From NCBI GenBank assembly GCA_945862435.1, contig CAMAXX010000003.1, positions 62,001-126,000 on the forward strand: a DNA stretch of 64,000 nt, read 5' to 3'. Positions 20,338-29,779 of this stretch are shown one piece after another. The position numbers and the translations under genes are program-made. The notes beneath the pieces were generated by a model. That model did no database searches, had not been told where the DNA came from, and saw nothing but the letters and a program-made list of their open reading frames with translations. Each line of letters starts with the position of its first letter. Position 1 is the first letter of the stretch. The DNA is from Pseudorhodobacter antarcticus (GTDB lineage Bacteria > Pseudomonadota > Alphaproteobacteria > Rhodobacterales > Rhodobacteraceae).

Positions 20338-21025
20338 GATTGTGCTGGATACCGAAACCACAGGCTTTGATCCCGAGGCGGGCGATAAGCTGGTTGAAAT
20401 AGGCGCGGTTGAACTGCTGAACCATTTGCCCACCGGCAAGGTCTATCACCAATATATCGACCCGCAGCGCGACATGCCCGATGGAGCGTTTCAGGTGCAT
20501 GGCCTAAGCCGCGAGTTTTTGTCTGATAAGCCCGCGTTCAAAGACATTGCGCAGGCGTTTCTAGACTTTATCGGCGACAGCCATCTGGTTATTCACAATG
20601 CCAGTTTCGATATGAAATTCCTGAACCACGAACTGCGCGAAGCAGGCCTTACCGCCATTCCAATCGCCCGCGCCACCGATACGCTGGCCATAGCGCGGGT
20701 GAAATACCCTGGCGCGCAAAATTCGCTAGATGCGCTGTGCCGCAGATTTGGCGTGGATAATTCGGCCCGCACGAAACACGGCGCACTGCTGGACAGCGAG
20801 ATTTTGGCCGAAGTTTATTTGGAGTTGGTTGGCGGTCGGCAGCCTGACTTGACGCTATCGGCACAAAGCGTTGCGGCGGGGGCCGTGACATCCCCCACCC
20901 GCAAAGTTGGCCCGCGTCCCGCGCCCCTGCCGCCCCGCATTACTGAAGACGAGGCGCAGGCCCACGCCGATTTCATCGCAAAAATGGGCGAGGCCTCGAT
21001 CTGGGCGCAGCGCGCGAAACCTTAA
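20330..21025 (+). CDS. dnaQ: DNA polymerase III epsilon subunit (proofreading exonuclease)
   Basis: 3'-5' exonuclease of the replicative polymerase. The 231-residue protein has the DEDDh motifs ExoI (LDTETTGFDP), ExoII (IHNASFDMKFLNHEL) and ExoIII (KHGALLDSEILAEVYL). The C-terminal tail after about residue 185 is the variable region that binds the alpha subunit. The last codons and the stop fall in a 35-base tandem duplication shared with the convergent secB end. Confidence 0.96.
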   Translation: MREIVLDTETTGFDPEAGDKLVEIGAVELLNHLPTGKVYHQYIDPQRDMPDGAFQVHGLSREFLSDKPAFKDIAQAFLDFIGDSHLVIHNASFDMKFLNHELREAGLTAIPIARATDTLAIARVKYPGAQNSLDALCRRFGVDNSARTKHGALLDSEILAEVYLELVGGRQPDLTLSAQSVAAGAVTSPTRKVGPRPAPLPPRITEDEAQAHADFIAKMGEASIWAQRAKP

Positions 21026-21085
21026 ACGTTGCCGCTTGGCTGCGCCGCGCGAAACCTTAAACGTTGCCGCTTGGCTGCGCCGCGC
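21016..21085. repeat. 35-bp exact tandem duplication at the dnaQ/secB junction
   Basis: Bases 21016-21050 and 21051-21085 are identical. Each unit starts GAAACCTTAAACG and ends GCGCCGCGC. The unit contains the dnaQ stop codon and, read on the other strand, the last codons and stop of secB. The second copy holds the working secB end and the first the working dnaQ end. Confidence 0.95.
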
Positions 21086-21533
21086 GGCGGGCCAACTCTG
21101 CTCGATACAGCGCCAAGAAATCCACAGTGTCCAGGTTCAACGGTGGGAAGCCGCCATCACGGGTTACATCCGACACGATTCGGCGCACAAACGGGAACAG
21201 CATGCGCGGGCATTCGATCAGCAAAAACGGATGCATCTGGTCTTGTGGCACGCCCTCAATGTGAAAAACGCCGCCATAGTCCAATTCTAGCACGAACAGC
21301 GGCTCGCCACTGGTTTTGTTTTTTGACCCAATTTTAAACTTTGTCACCACATCATATTGGTTTTCAGTGGTACGCTTACGCCCGTCGATGCTGACAGACA
21401 CTTGCACATCTGGCTGCACATCGGCCGAACTCATCCCCTTCATAGCAACAGCGTTTTCAAAGGACATCTCGCGGATATACTGCGCCAAAACGGACATTTT
21501 TATCTGCGGCGCTGCGGTGGTTTCCTCGGCCAT
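21057..21533 (-). CDS. secB: Protein-export chaperone SecB
   Basis: Tetrameric cytoplasmic chaperone that keeps preproteins unfolded for SecA. The 158-residue protein contains QYIREMSFENAVA near residue 17, the substrate-groove strands (KTSGEPLFVLELDYGGVF) and CPRMLFPFVRRIVSDVTRDGGFPPL, which is highly conserved in SecB. The ATG has AGGAGA seven bases upstream. It is convergent with dnaQ, as in other alphaproteobacteria. Confidence 0.96.
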   Translation of the reverse strand: MAEETTAAPQIKMSVLAQYIREMSFENAVAMKGMSSADVQPDVQVSVSIDGRKRTTENQYDVVTKFKIGSKNKTSGEPLFVLELDYGGVFHIEGVPQDQMHPFLLIECPRMLFPFVRRIVSDVTRDGGFPPLNLDTVDFLALYRAELARRAAQPSGNV

Positions 21534-21692
21534 ATTAGGCTCTCCTATGTGAATTTATCCCCTGTTAGCAGGGAAAACACTATATCTCAATGCGCGCAGG
21601 GGAATTTGGGCGGTACAAATTCGCCGCAGTAACTGGACTTGGGCAGGTGGCCTGCCTACATAGGAAGCAAGAGTTTTTAATCCGAGGCATAA

Positions 21693-22352
21693 ATGGGTAA
21701 CTCAATGATCCAAATTATCGTTCTGGCCGCTGTGGCAATATTCTTGGTTATCAAGCTTCGATCAGTTTTGGGAACGCGTGAAGGCTTTGAAAAGCCGCCC
21801 GTTCCACTTCAGTCCGCGCCTGGTGCGCGGCAACCCAAATTCGAGGTAATCGAAGGCGGTGTTGATCAAGATATTCTAGATCATGCGCCCGAAGGGTCAG
21901 CATCTGCGCGCGCTCTTAGTCAGATTAAATCGTTAGAGCGTGATTTTACAGTTTCAGAATTTCTGCGCGGCGCGCGCGGCGCCTATGAGATGATTCTTAT
22001 GGCATATGAGCGCGGCGATATTTCGAACGTGCGCGGTTTTCTGTCCGATGAAGTCGCAGACAGCTTTCAAACCGCGATTGATCAGCGCACGTCGCAGGGC
22101 TTTGTGACCAAGGCTGAATTTGTTGGACTGCGCGAGATTGCTTTACACGATGCCGAATATGACGCAGCTTCAAAAAGTGCTGAAGTGACCGTGCGTTTTA
22201 CGGGCGAATTGACCGCAGTAACCAAAGACGCAAGCGGCGCTGTGATTTCAGGATCCCCAGACGAGGTGAAACGCCAACGCGATGTCTGGAGTTTTGCGCG
22301 CGTGTTGGGTAGCAATGACCCCAATTGGCAATTGGTCGCCACCAGCGACTGA
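21693..22352 (+). CDS. Tim44-like domain membrane protein
   Basis: A 219-residue protein with one N-terminal membrane helix (MIQIIVLAAVAIFLVIKL) and a soluble C-terminal Tim44-like domain. The signature part is SEFLRGARGAYEMILMAYERGDISNVRGFLSDEVADSF, followed by a beta-sheet lobe ending in WSFARVLGSNDPNWQLVAT. Bacterial Tim44-like proteins are believed to sit at the inner membrane, but their role is poorly defined. GAGG lies five bases before the ATG. Divergent from secB; mltA follows 10 bases downstream, suggesting an operon with mltA and the Smr gene. Confidence 0.87.
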   Translation: MGNSMIQIIVLAAVAIFLVIKLRSVLGTREGFEKPPVPLQSAPGARQPKFEVIEGGVDQDILDHAPEGSASARALSQIKSLERDFTVSEFLRGARGAYEMILMAYERGDISNVRGFLSDEVADSFQTAIDQRTSQGFVTKAEFVGLREIALHDAEYDAASKSAEVTVRFTGELTAVTKDASGAVISGSPDEVKRQRDVWSFARVLGSNDPNWQLVATSD

Positions 22353-22362
22353 TAGGAGAGGA

Positions 22363-23376
22363 ATGCGTGCTGCCCTTTTGGCTGTTTGGATAATGGCGGC
22401 AGGGCTGCCCGCACAGGCGCAAAGCCTGTCGTTTTCTGCATTGGCTGGGTGGGAGGCGGACGATCATCTTGCCGCCCTAAAAGTCTTTCAAAACAGTTGC
22501 GCACGACTGGATGGCCCGATTTGGGGGCCAATTTGTAAACTTGCGGCAACTTCAACTCAAAGCCCCGCATCCGCGCGGGCATTTTTCGAAATGTTGTTTC
22601 GCCCCACATTAATCGGCCAGCCGCCCGCCCTTTTCACGGGCTATTTCGAGCCTGAGCTAAAGGGGTCGAAAACCAAAACGGGTAAGTTTACCCAGCCGAT
22701 TTACGCCCGCCCTAAGGAATTGGTGGACGGCGAGCAGTTTCTATCGCGCGCGCGTATCGAAGACGGCGCGCTGCGGGGCAGGGCGCTGGAGCTGGCTTGG
22801 CTAGAAGACCCAGTTGATGTGTTTTTCCTGCAAATACAGGGGTCTGGCCGTATTTCCTTGCCCAATGGTAATGTCATGCGCGTGGGCTATGCGGGGCGAA
22901 ACGGGCATGAATACGCCTCGATCGGGCAAGAATTGGTGCGGCGCGGGGCGATGCAAGAAAACGAGATGTCCGCCCAATCGATCCGTGCTTATGTGCAAAG
23001 AAACCCTAATGTTGGCAAAGATTTGCTAAACGTGAACCCGTCTTATGTTTTCTTTCGTGAAATCAAAGGCCTCGGGCCCAAAGATGGCCCCATTGGCGCG
23101 ATGAGCCTGCCGATCACGGCGATGCGGTCTATCGCGGTTGATCCCAGTTTTGTGCCGCTTGGCGCGCCTGTTTGGTTGGAAAAATTGGGCGCAAGCCCGC
23201 TGAACCGGCTTATGATTGCCCAAGATACGGGTGGCGCGATCAAAGGTGCGCAGCGGGCGGATATCTTCTTTGGCACAGGGCCAAAGGCTGGGGATGCCGC
23301 TGGAGTTATCCGTGACGGTGGGCGCATGGTGCAGCTTTTGCCCAACGATTATATGCCACAAGACAGCGGCAGCTAA
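22363..23376 (+). CDS. mltA: Membrane-bound lytic murein transglycosylase A-like protein
   Basis: Cleaves peptidoglycan glycan strands to 1,6-anhydro products in the periplasm. The 337-residue protein has a signal peptide (MRAALLAVWIMAAGLPAQAQ). The MltA core shows TGYFEPELKGS, VFFLQIQGSGRI and YAGRNGHEYASIG. The C-terminal 3D domain carries the catalytic Asp region AQDTGGAIKGAQRADIFFG. No lipobox cysteine follows the signal sequence, so unlike the E. coli enzyme it is probably not a lipoprotein. The ATG at 22363 has AGGAGAGG just upstream. The next gene starts one base after the stop. Confidence 0.93.
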   Translation: MRAALLAVWIMAAGLPAQAQSLSFSALAGWEADDHLAALKVFQNSCARLDGPIWGPICKLAATSTQSPASARAFFEMLFRPTLIGQPPALFTGYFEPELKGSKTKTGKFTQPIYARPKELVDGEQFLSRARIEDGALRGRALELAWLEDPVDVFFLQIQGSGRISLPNGNVMRVGYAGRNGHEYASIGQELVRRGAMQENEMSAQSIRAYVQRNPNVGKDLLNVNPSYVFFREIKGLGPKDGPIGAMSLPITAMRSIAVDPSFVPLGAPVWLEKLGASPLNRLMIAQDTGGAIKGAQRADIFFGTGPKAGDAAGVIRDGGRMVQLLPNDYMPQDSGS

Positions 23377-23377
23377 A

Positions 23378-23986
23378 ATGCCCCGCAAACGCATTCTGCA
23401 TCCGGAAGAACAAGACCTGTGGCGCGTTGTAGCGCGCACTGCAAAGCCAATGCATGTGCAAAAGGCCAATTTCGCGCCAGCAGCATCGCCCACGCTCGAA
23501 CCGCCAAAAGTTACAGAGCCAAAGCCACCCATGGCCGATACATCCCGCCTGCGCGGTTTTAAGCTGGGGGCAGCGGCAAAAATGTCGTCGGCAGCGCAGT
23601 TTGCCCCCAGCATTGGCCAGAATTTGGCCAATTCCCCCCTTAGGATGGATGCAAAAACCCACGGCAAAATGACCCGTGGCAAACTGCTGCCGGAAGCGCG
23701 GATTGATCTGCACGGCATGACGCTGGATCAGGCGCGGCCAGCGCTGGTAAACTTTATCCTGCGCGCGCACGGTGCGGGAATGCGGCTGGTTCTAGTGATT
23801 ACGGGCAAGGGAGGAAAGGCGCGCGCCGACCACGGCCCAATTCCGCAACAGACGGGCGTATTGCGCAAACAAGTGCCTCATTGGCTGCACCAAGCCCCAC
23901 TTGCCCCATTGGTTCTGCAAGTGACCGAGGCGCATACCAGCCACGGCGGAGGCGGTGCGCTATACGTTTATCTATCTCGCCGATAG
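23378..23986 (+). CDS. Smr/MutS2 C-terminal domain protein
   Basis: A 202-residue protein with a basic, low-complexity N-terminal half and a C-terminal Smr domain from about residue 108. Motifs are RIDLHGMTLDQA (LDxHG type) and VLVITGKGGKA (TGxG type), with EAHTSHGGGGALYVYL at the end. Smr domains are nicking nucleases or nucleic-acid-binding modules; the exact role here is unknown. It begins one base after the mltA stop and overlaps the convergent antiporter-like gene by 15 bases. Confidence 0.88.
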   Translation: MPRKRILHPEEQDLWRVVARTAKPMHVQKANFAPAASPTLEPPKVTEPKPPMADTSRLRGFKLGAAAKMSSAAQFAPSIGQNLANSPLRMDAKTHGKMTRGKLLPEARIDLHGMTLDQARPALVNFILRAHGAGMRLVLVITGKGGKARADHGPIPQQTGVLRKQVPHWLHQAPLAPLVLQVTEAHTSHGGGGALYVYLSRR

Positions 23987-24589
23987 CCAGCGGTTGACGA
24001 TTGGCATTGTTAAAACGGTGCTGGCCACGGCCATCAGCAGCAGCGCGGTAAATGTGGCACCAGAAATTAGCCCTTTATCCAACAGAACGTTGGAAAAAAT
24101 GATCAAAATTAGGGCCTTGGTTTGCAAAAGCCAGCCTATCCCCTGCGCATCGCCCTTTGGCCAGTTTAGGATTTGTCCCGCTATCGCTACCCCTGCCAAT
24201 TTGCCGCCAGCCGCAGCCAACAGCAGTAAAGCCGCAGCGCCAACAATAGCCAAGCCGCCCATTTCCCAACTGGTGCGCAGGCCTGTGGCCAAAATGAATA
24301 TCATCATCCCCAGCCAATGCGCGTTCAACTCTACGCCGGCGAAAAACACGAAAATCATCACCGCAAGCAGGGCTGTAGCGTTCAGGCCTTTGATGATGTC
24401 AGGCGAAAAGATCGCGGCGTGAAAATTGGGCGCAAATGGGCCGAAAACCGCGGGGCCCAGCGCGATACCACACAGAATTTGCACCACGACCAATGGCAAA
24501 GTCCGCCGACCGCCCAAAACCCACCAAATAGCGAAAGGCAGGGCCAGCAGAATCAAAAACACAAAGATCATCGTCTCGCTGCTGGTCAT
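23972..24589 (-). CDS. Kef/CPA2-type cation:proton antiporter, apparently lacking the central third
   Basis: A 205-residue polytopic membrane protein. The first ~95 residues match the start of Kef-type exchangers (LCGIALGPAVFG, VMIFVFFAGVELN). The part from FILATGLRTSWEMGG onward matches their C-terminal half (GKLAGVAIAGQILNWPKGDAQG, LLDKGLISGATFTALLLMAVASTVLTMPIV). Full-length members have around 380-400 residues, so roughly 180 residues that normally contain the ion-binding core are absent without a frameshift. It may be a decayed or remodelled gene. The start is uncertain because no strong ribosome site is seen. Confidence 0.7.
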   Translation of the reverse strand: MTSSETMIFVFLILLALPFAIWWVLGGRRTLPLVVVQILCGIALGPAVFGPFAPNFHAAIFSPDIIKGLNATALLAVMIFVFFAGVELNAHWLGMMIFILATGLRTSWEMGGLAIVGAAALLLLAAAGGKLAGVAIAGQILNWPKGDAQGIGWLLQTKALILIIFSNVLLDKGLISGATFTALLLMAVASTVLTMPIVNRWLSAR

Positions 24590-24616
24590 GGCATGTGTCT
24601 AGCAGGTTTGATGCCA

Positions 24617-24646
24617 TAAAAAGGGGCCGCAAAACCGCAGCCCCCT
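24617..24646 (-). terminator. Rho-independent terminator of clpB
   Basis: Directly after the clpB stop, an imperfect GC hairpin (GGGGGCTGCGG, TTTT loop, GCGGCCCC on the minus strand) is followed by TTTTTAT. Confidence 0.75.
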
Positions 24647-24650
24647 TCGC

Positions 24651-27251
24651 TTAATGCACTCTCGCGGCGGCTTTGGGTGGCGGGGTATAATCCCCAATAA
24701 CCAAGCCATTGGGCCCTGCTGTTATGTCAACGGCCCCGCCATCCTTCACGCGGCCTGATAGTATCAATTCCGCCAGCGGATTTTGCAGATGTGCTTGGAT
24801 CACGCGTTTTAGCGGGCGCGCGCCGAACACGGGGTCATAGCCTTCGTTGGCCAGCCAAGCCCTGGCAGGTTTATCCAATGAAAGGCTGATTTTGCGCCCA
24901 GCAAGCCGCGCCTCAAGCCTGCGCAACTGAATTTCCACAATTGCGCCCATATCGCCGCGCGACAGACGGTCAAAAATCACCTGCTCGTCCAGACGGTTCA
25001 GGAATTCAGGGCGGAAATGGGCGCGCACGGCTTCCGTCACCTCGGCCCGCGCCTGGGCTTGATCCGCGCCTTCGGGCAGTTCGGACAAGGCCCGCGCACC
25101 AAGGTTAGAGGTTAGGATAATCAGCGTTTGTTTGAAATCCACCCGCCGTCCCTGCCCATCGGTCAAAATACCATCGTCCAGCACTTGCAACAAAACATTG
25201 AACACGTCGGGGTGGGCCTTTTCCACCTCGTCAAATAAAACCACCTGATAGGGGCGGCGGCGCACGGCTTCGGTCAGAACGCCGCCTTCGTCATAACCGA
25301 CATAGCCAGGGGGCGCGCCGATAAGGCGGGAAACGCTGTGTTTCTCCATGAATTCAGACATATCGATCCGCACCATCGCGCCGTCATCATCAAACAGATA
25401 TTCGGCCAGCGCCTTGGTCAGTTCGGTTTTACCAACACCCGTGGGGCCAAGGAAAAGGAAAGACCCAAGCGGGCGGTTTTCGTCATTTAGCCCAGCGCGG
25501 GCGCGGCGGACGGCGTTGGCAACAGCGGCGACCGCTGGGCCTTGGCCCACTACGCGCGCGCCGATGGCGTCTTCCATTTTTAGCAGCTTTTCCCGCTCGC
25601 CTTCCAGCATTTTGGTGGTGGGAATGCCTGTCCAACGTTCGACTACTTCGGCGATTTGTTCGGGCTTCACTGCTTCGGATACAAGCGCGTCTTCGTTGCC
25701 GCCGTCCGATTCCACCAAACGCTTTTCCAGATCGGGGATGATTCCGTAAGAAAGTTCGCCCGCGCGGGCAAGGTTGCCTTCGCGTTTTGCCTGATCCAGC
25801 TCTGCGCGTGCGCGATCCAGATGTTCTTTCAAATCGCGGGCTTGCTCCATGCGGTCGCGCTCTGATTGCCACTGGGCGGTCATTTCGGTTGACCGTTCCA
25901 AAAGGTTAGAAAGCTCGCCTTCCAGCCGCGCGAGGCGGTCAATGCTGGCGGCATCGTCCTCTTTTTTCAGCGCCTCTGCTTCGATCTGCAATTGCAGGAT
26001 CTGCCGGTCGATTTGATCCAACTCTTCGGGTTTACTATCGACTTCCATGCGCAGGCGGCTGGCGGCTTCGTCCATCAGATCAATCGCTTTATCTGGCAAA
26101 AAGCGGTCGGTGATGTAGCGCTGGCTTAGCGTTGCCGCGGCGACCAGCGCCGAATCGGTAATGCGCACGCCGTGGTGCAGTTCATACTTTTCCTTGATCC
26201 CGCGCAGGATGGAAATCGTATCTTCTACAGTGGGTTCAGAAATCATCACAGGCTGAAAGCGCCGCGCCAAAGCGGCGTCTTTTTCGACATACTTGCGGTA
26301 TTCGTCCAAAGTCGTTGCGCCAATGCAGTGCAATTCGCCCCGTGCAAGGGCTGGCTTTATGAGGTTGGCGGCATCCATTGCACCATCAGATTTGCCCGCG
26401 CCGACCAGCGTGTGCATTTCGTCGATAAACAAAATGATTTCACCTTCGGCGGCGGTCACCTCGTTCAGCACGGCTTTCAGACGCTCTTCAAATTCGCCGC
26501 GATACTTCGCCCCCGCAAGCAGCGCGCCCATATCCAGCGACATCAGCTTTTTACCCCGCAAAGATTCTGGCACATCGCCATCGACAATGCGCAAGGCAAG
26601 CCCTTCGGCAATGGCGGTTTTGCCGACGCCAGGCTCGCCAATGAGAACAGGATTATTCTTGGTGCGGCGCGACAGAACCTGCATTGCGCGGCGAATTTCC
26701 TCATCTCGGCCAATGATAGGGTCGATCTTGCCTGCTGCTGCCGCTTCGGTCAGATCACGGGCGTATTTTTTCAGCGCCTCATAGCCTGATTCGGCGGATG
26801 CTGTATCGGCGGTGCGGCCCTTGCGAATGTCGTTTATCGCGGCGTTTAGGTTTTGCGCTGTGACCCCTGCTGCCAGCAGCACATCTTTGCTGGGGCCTGC
26901 AACCATACACAGCGCCATAAGAATACGTTCCACAGGAACAAAGCTGTCGCCTGCCTTGGTGGCCACTTTTTCAGCCTCGTCCAAAACCTTGACCAGCGCG
27001 GTATCCATAAAGGGCTGCGCATCGCCCGTCACGCGGGCGATTTTGTTCAACGCAAGTGTCAGGGCCGACATCACGGCCTCGGGCCGCCCGCCCGATTTGC
27101 GTATAAGATTGCTGGCCAGACCTTGATCGTCATCCATCAGGGCCTTTAGTAGATGTTCGGGGGACAGTTTTTGGTGAGTCTCGCGGATTGCGATGGTCTG
27201 CGCGGCTTGCAAAAACCCGCGCGCGCGCTCGGTAAGTTTTTCCAGATTCAT
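24651..27251 (-). CDS. clpB: ATP-dependent disaggregase ClpB
   Basis: Hsp100 chaperone that dissolves protein aggregates together with DnaK. The 866-residue protein starts [18 protein letters not shown] (N domain). AAA1 has Walker [14 protein letters not shown] near residue 205 and [14 protein letters not shown] coiled-coil middle domain spans about 410-525. AAA2 has [14 protein letters not shown] near residue 600 and [15 protein letters not shown]. The ATG at 27251 has AGGAG upstream. A heat-shock-type promoter candidate lies at the upstream gene boundary. Confidence 0.97.
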   Translation of the reverse strand: MNLEKLTERARGFLQAAQTIAIRETHQKLSPEHLLKALMDDDQGLASNLIRKSGGRPEAVMSALTLALNKIARVTGDAQPFMDTALVKVLDEAEKVATKAGDSFVPVERILMALCMVAGPSKDVLLAAGVTAQNLNAAINDIRKGRTADTASAESGYEALKKYARDLTEAAAAGKIDPIIGRDEEIRRAMQVLSRRTKNNPVLIGEPGVGKTAIAEGLALRIVDGDVPESLRGKKLMSLDMGALLAGAKYRGEFEERLKAVLNEVTAAEGEIILFIDEMHTLVGAGKSDGAMDAANLIKPALARGELHCIGATTLDEYRKYVEKDAALARRFQPVMISEPTVEDTISILRGIKEKYELHHGVRITDSALVAAATLSQRYITDRFLPDKAIDLMDEAASRLRMEVDSKPEELDQIDRQILQLQIEAEALKKEDDAASIDRLARLEGELSNLLERSTEMTAQWQSERDRMEQARDLKEHLDRARAELDQAKREGNLARAGELSYGIIPDLEKRLVESDGGNEDALVSEAVKPEQIAEVVERWTGIPTTKMLEGEREKLLKMEDAIGARVVGQGPAVAAVANAVRRARAGLNDENRPLGSFLFLGPTGVGKTELTKALAEYLFDDDGAMVRIDMSEFMEKHSVSRLIGAPPGYVGYDEGGVLTEAVRRRPYQVVLFDEVEKAHPDVFNVLLQVLDDGILTDGQGRRVDFKQTLIILTSNLGARALSELPEGADQAQARAEVTEAVRAHFRPEFLNRLDEQVIFDRLSRGDMGAIVEIQLRRLEARLAGRKISLSLDKPARAWLANEGYDPVFGARPLKRVIQAHLQNPLAELILSGRVKDGGAVDITAGPNGLVIGDYTPPPKAAARVH

Positions 27252-27316
27252 GGTATGTCTCCTATCAAGCACCGCGTGGATGCCCGTGATTGGCACATAC
27301 CCGCAGCCTTGCCCCT

Positions 27317-27346
27317 GATGTGTGTTTGCAAGGCTACAGTTTCAAG
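27317..27346 (-). promoter_or_regulatory. Candidate sigma-32 promoter of clpB
   Basis: A perfect CTTGAAA (27346-27340, minus strand) overlaps the stop codon of the upstream gene. About 14 bases later comes ACACACAT, which partly resembles the CCCCAT-type -10 of heat-shock promoters. clpB is a usual sigma-32 target. Confidence 0.45.
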
Positions 27347-28181
27347 ACGCCATTTCGTAGCTTACAAATGCAAATGCGGTGCTGTCGGGCGACCAGCATG
27401 GAACGTTTAGGCTGCCTTGGCCGCCAGTAAATTCAATAACGCGGCGGCGGTTTGTGCCGTCGAAGTTGCAAAGGCACAGCGCCACGGGCAGGTTTGCGGG
27501 GTGGCCCAGTGTGCCAGATGGATATGCCAAATACAACAAATGCTGCCCGTCAGGCGAGGGGTGGGGAAACCAATTGACATACTTATCCGCGAACAACTGG
27601 CGCTGATTATGGCCGACCGAATCCATCACCCAAATCTGCGCATGACCGCTGCGGTCGCAGTTGTAATAAATACTTTTCCCATCGGGCGAGAAATCGGGGC
27701 CATCGCAATGGCCTTCGCCGTTTGTCAGGCGCTGTTCTTCCTGCCCCAATGTTTGAATATAAACATCAATCGGCCCAGCCCCACGCGCCCCCACAAAGGC
27801 CAGAGTTTGCCCATCGGGCGAAATGCCGTGCCACCACGACGGTGCCAGCGGGGTTACGCGCGTTAAATCTCCCCCGAAGGCGGGCATGGTGTAGATCAGC
27901 GACCCAACCCCCTCGTGGTGCGAGGAAATAATATAGGTCTGCCCATCGGGCGCTATCCCATGATCGTTGTTACAGCCGAGCGCCACATCCGCAGGCATGT
28001 CCATCGGAACAGGCTGCAAGACAGGGGCATCTAGCGGCACGCGAAACAGGCGGCCATTGCCGTTGACCAAAAGATAGCTGCCATCGGGCGACCAATTGGG
28101 CGCTTCGATATGCCTATCCGTTTCTAGGACTGTCCGCGCGTGGCCAGCCGCCATATCCCAGATTTGCAGGCGCGAAATCAT
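27342..28181 (-). CDS. TolB-like beta-propeller protein
   Basis: A 279-residue protein made of about five or six WD40-like (PD40) repeats with the core WSPDGSYLL / SPDGQTLAF / FSPDGKSIYY / HPSPDGQHLLYL / WSPDSTAFAF. It has no signal peptide, so unlike TolB it is probably cytoplasmic. Conserved His residues (NNDHG, SSHHEG, SWWHG, GEGHCDGP) line the repeats and might bind metal or form an active site, as in oligogalacturonide lyase-like propellers. The start overlaps the upstream gene's stop (ATGA). Function unknown. Confidence 0.75.
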   Translation of the reverse strand: MISRLQIWDMAAGHARTVLETDRHIEAPNWSPDGSYLLVNGNGRLFRVPLDAPVLQPVPMDMPADVALGCNNDHGIAPDGQTYIISSHHEGVGSLIYTMPAFGGDLTRVTPLAPSWWHGISPDGQTLAFVGARGAGPIDVYIQTLGQEEQRLTNGEGHCDGPDFSPDGKSIYYNCDRSGHAQIWVMDSVGHNQRQLFADKYVNWFPHPSPDGQHLLYLAYPSGTLGHPANLPVALCLCNFDGTNRRRVIEFTGGQGSLNVPCWSPDSTAFAFVSYEMAS

Positions 28182-28951
28182 TCGCGGGTTTTGGGTTTTA
28201 GCAGTTTGGCGGGCCGCAGCGCCTCGGCCGCTTTGAAAAGGCCAAAGGTTTGGTTGACATAATTCACCACGCCGCCGATCTGCTCCATATACTTTTGCAA
28301 TTCGGGGGTGCGCTCTGCCTCGACGACCTGGATGGCGCGGTCTGGGCCGCTTGACTCGAACTGGCAATAAAACAGCGGCTCGCCACGTTTTAGAATCAGG
28401 TCTTTTTTCACGTCATGCCATTCAAAGGCCCACATCAACGGGCGCGGCCACGCGTTTAGCGGGAAGCGCCCGCCAAAAATCGTGCCAGGCAGCGGATCGG
28501 CGCGGTAATGCAAAAACGCCGAAAGCTGGGTGATATAGACCATTTCATCGGCGATAAAGCAGTAGGGTAGGGATAGCTGCACCGTCGGGCGGTCGGGAAA
28601 GCGCCACTCGGTTTCATTGACCAGCGTCAACACCTCGCCCAGTTTGTTGCCGCGAATGGGGCTGGCTGTGCCGGCGCGGTTGACCAGCACGGCTTTGCCC
28701 TTTTCATCGCCGGAAAAGCCGATGTGAATGTCAAATGGGCATTTGATCATGAAATAGCGGCTTTCCAACTGTATCACGGCGGGGCAGCGCGATGCGCTTT
28801 TAGCGTGGGTTTTGTTGGTTTGGCGGAAAAGCACCCGCTCGGGCGCGTCATACATCACCGCGCCTTTGTCAGATGTCAAAAACCAACCCACTGTGACGGG
28901 GCCGCTTTCGGGTTCATATTCTGGGCGTTCAAAGCCAACGGAAATTTCCAT
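28178..28951 (-). CDS. Conserved protein of unknown function
   Basis: A 257-residue protein I do not recognise. It is rich in Trp, Pro and aromatic residues (CPFDIHIGF, FGGRFPLNAWPRPLMWAFEWHD, LKRGEPLFYCQFE) and has no signal peptide or membrane helix. The region from about 130 to 200 reads like a compact beta-rich fold. It starts with AAAGG seven bases upstream of the ATG and ends in an ATGA overlap with the propeller gene, so the two products probably act together. Divergent from pyrF. Confidence 0.65.
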   Translation of the reverse strand: MEISVGFERPEYEPESGPVTVGWFLTSDKGAVMYDAPERVLFRQTNKTHAKSASRCPAVIQLESRYFMIKCPFDIHIGFSGDEKGKAVLVNRAGTASPIRGNKLGEVLTLVNETEWRFPDRPTVQLSLPYCFIADEMVYITQLSAFLHYRADPLPGTIFGGRFPLNAWPRPLMWAFEWHDVKKDLILKRGEPLFYCQFESSGPDRAIQVVEAERTPELQKYMEQIGGVVNYVNQTFGLFKAAEALRPAKLLKPKTRE

Positions 28952-29062
28952 GAGGCAACCTTTACAATTTTCGGCAGAATCGGTGCAAAGGCGGCGGCTG
29001 TCAATCGCCGCTTATTGACAGCGCATTGCCGCCCCGCCATTGGAAGGAAAAAGGGGGGCAAA

Positions 29063-29752
29063 ATGGCCGATGACCGTTTGATTGTGGCGCTGGATGTGCC
29101 GAATATTGTGCAGGGCTTGCAAGTGGCCGACGCGCTCGGTGACGCTGTTTCCTTTTATAAAATAGGGCTGCGTATGCTGACGGGCGGCGGGCTTGCGCTT
29201 GCCAATGAGCTAAAGGGAGAACGCGGCAAGCGCATTTTTCTGGATATGAAGCTGTTTGATATTGGCGCAACTGTCGAAGCAGCCGTGCGCGGACTTTGCC
29301 AATATGATTTGGATTTCTTGACTGTTCACGGCGATCCGCAAGTTGTGCGCGCAGCGGGCGAGGGCAAACGCGGATCAAATCTGTCGATTTTGGCCGTGAC
29401 GATTTTAACATCATTAGACCGCGCCGATTTGGACGCGAATATGATTGTGGCGGGCGATATTGCCGAAATTACGCTGGCCCGCGCTGCCCGCGCTCTGGAG
29501 GCCGGGGCAGATGGGGTTATTGCCAGCCCGCAAGAGGCCGCCGCCATCCGCGCATTGCCGCAGGCCAAGGGCAAACTGATCGTTACCCCTGGGGTGCGCC
29601 CGGCGGGGGCCGATTCGGGCGATCAAAAGCGGATTTCCACACCAAGGCAGGCGCTGGCGGATGGGGCCGATCATATTGTGGTGGGCCGCCCGATTTGGGC
29701 CGCAAAAGATATGCGCGCGGCGGCACAGGCGATTCTGGCCGATATTGCCTGA
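29063..29752 (+). CDS. pyrF: Orotidine 5'-phosphate decarboxylase
   Basis: Last step of UMP synthesis. The 229-residue TIM-barrel protein starts MADDRLIVALDVPN, with LDMKLFDIGATV holding the catalytic Asp/Lys network (DxKxxDI) near residue 62, and the C-terminal TPGVRPAG and VVGRPIWAAKD loops that bind phosphate. The ATG at 29063 follows a purine-rich AAAAAGGGGGG. A much longer upstream extension in frame runs antisense to the neighbouring gene and is not credible. Confidence 0.95.
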   Translation: MADDRLIVALDVPNIVQGLQVADALGDAVSFYKIGLRMLTGGGLALANELKGERGKRIFLDMKLFDIGATVEAAVRGLCQYDLDFLTVHGDPQVVRAAGEGKRGSNLSILAVTILTSLDRADLDANMIVAGDIAEITLARAARALEAGADGVIASPQEAAAIRALPQAKGKLIVTPGVRPAGADSGDQKRISTPRQALADGADHIVVGRPIWAAKDMRAAAQAILADIA

Positions 29753-29779
29753 TCGGGCAACACGGCGCATAGTTGCACA

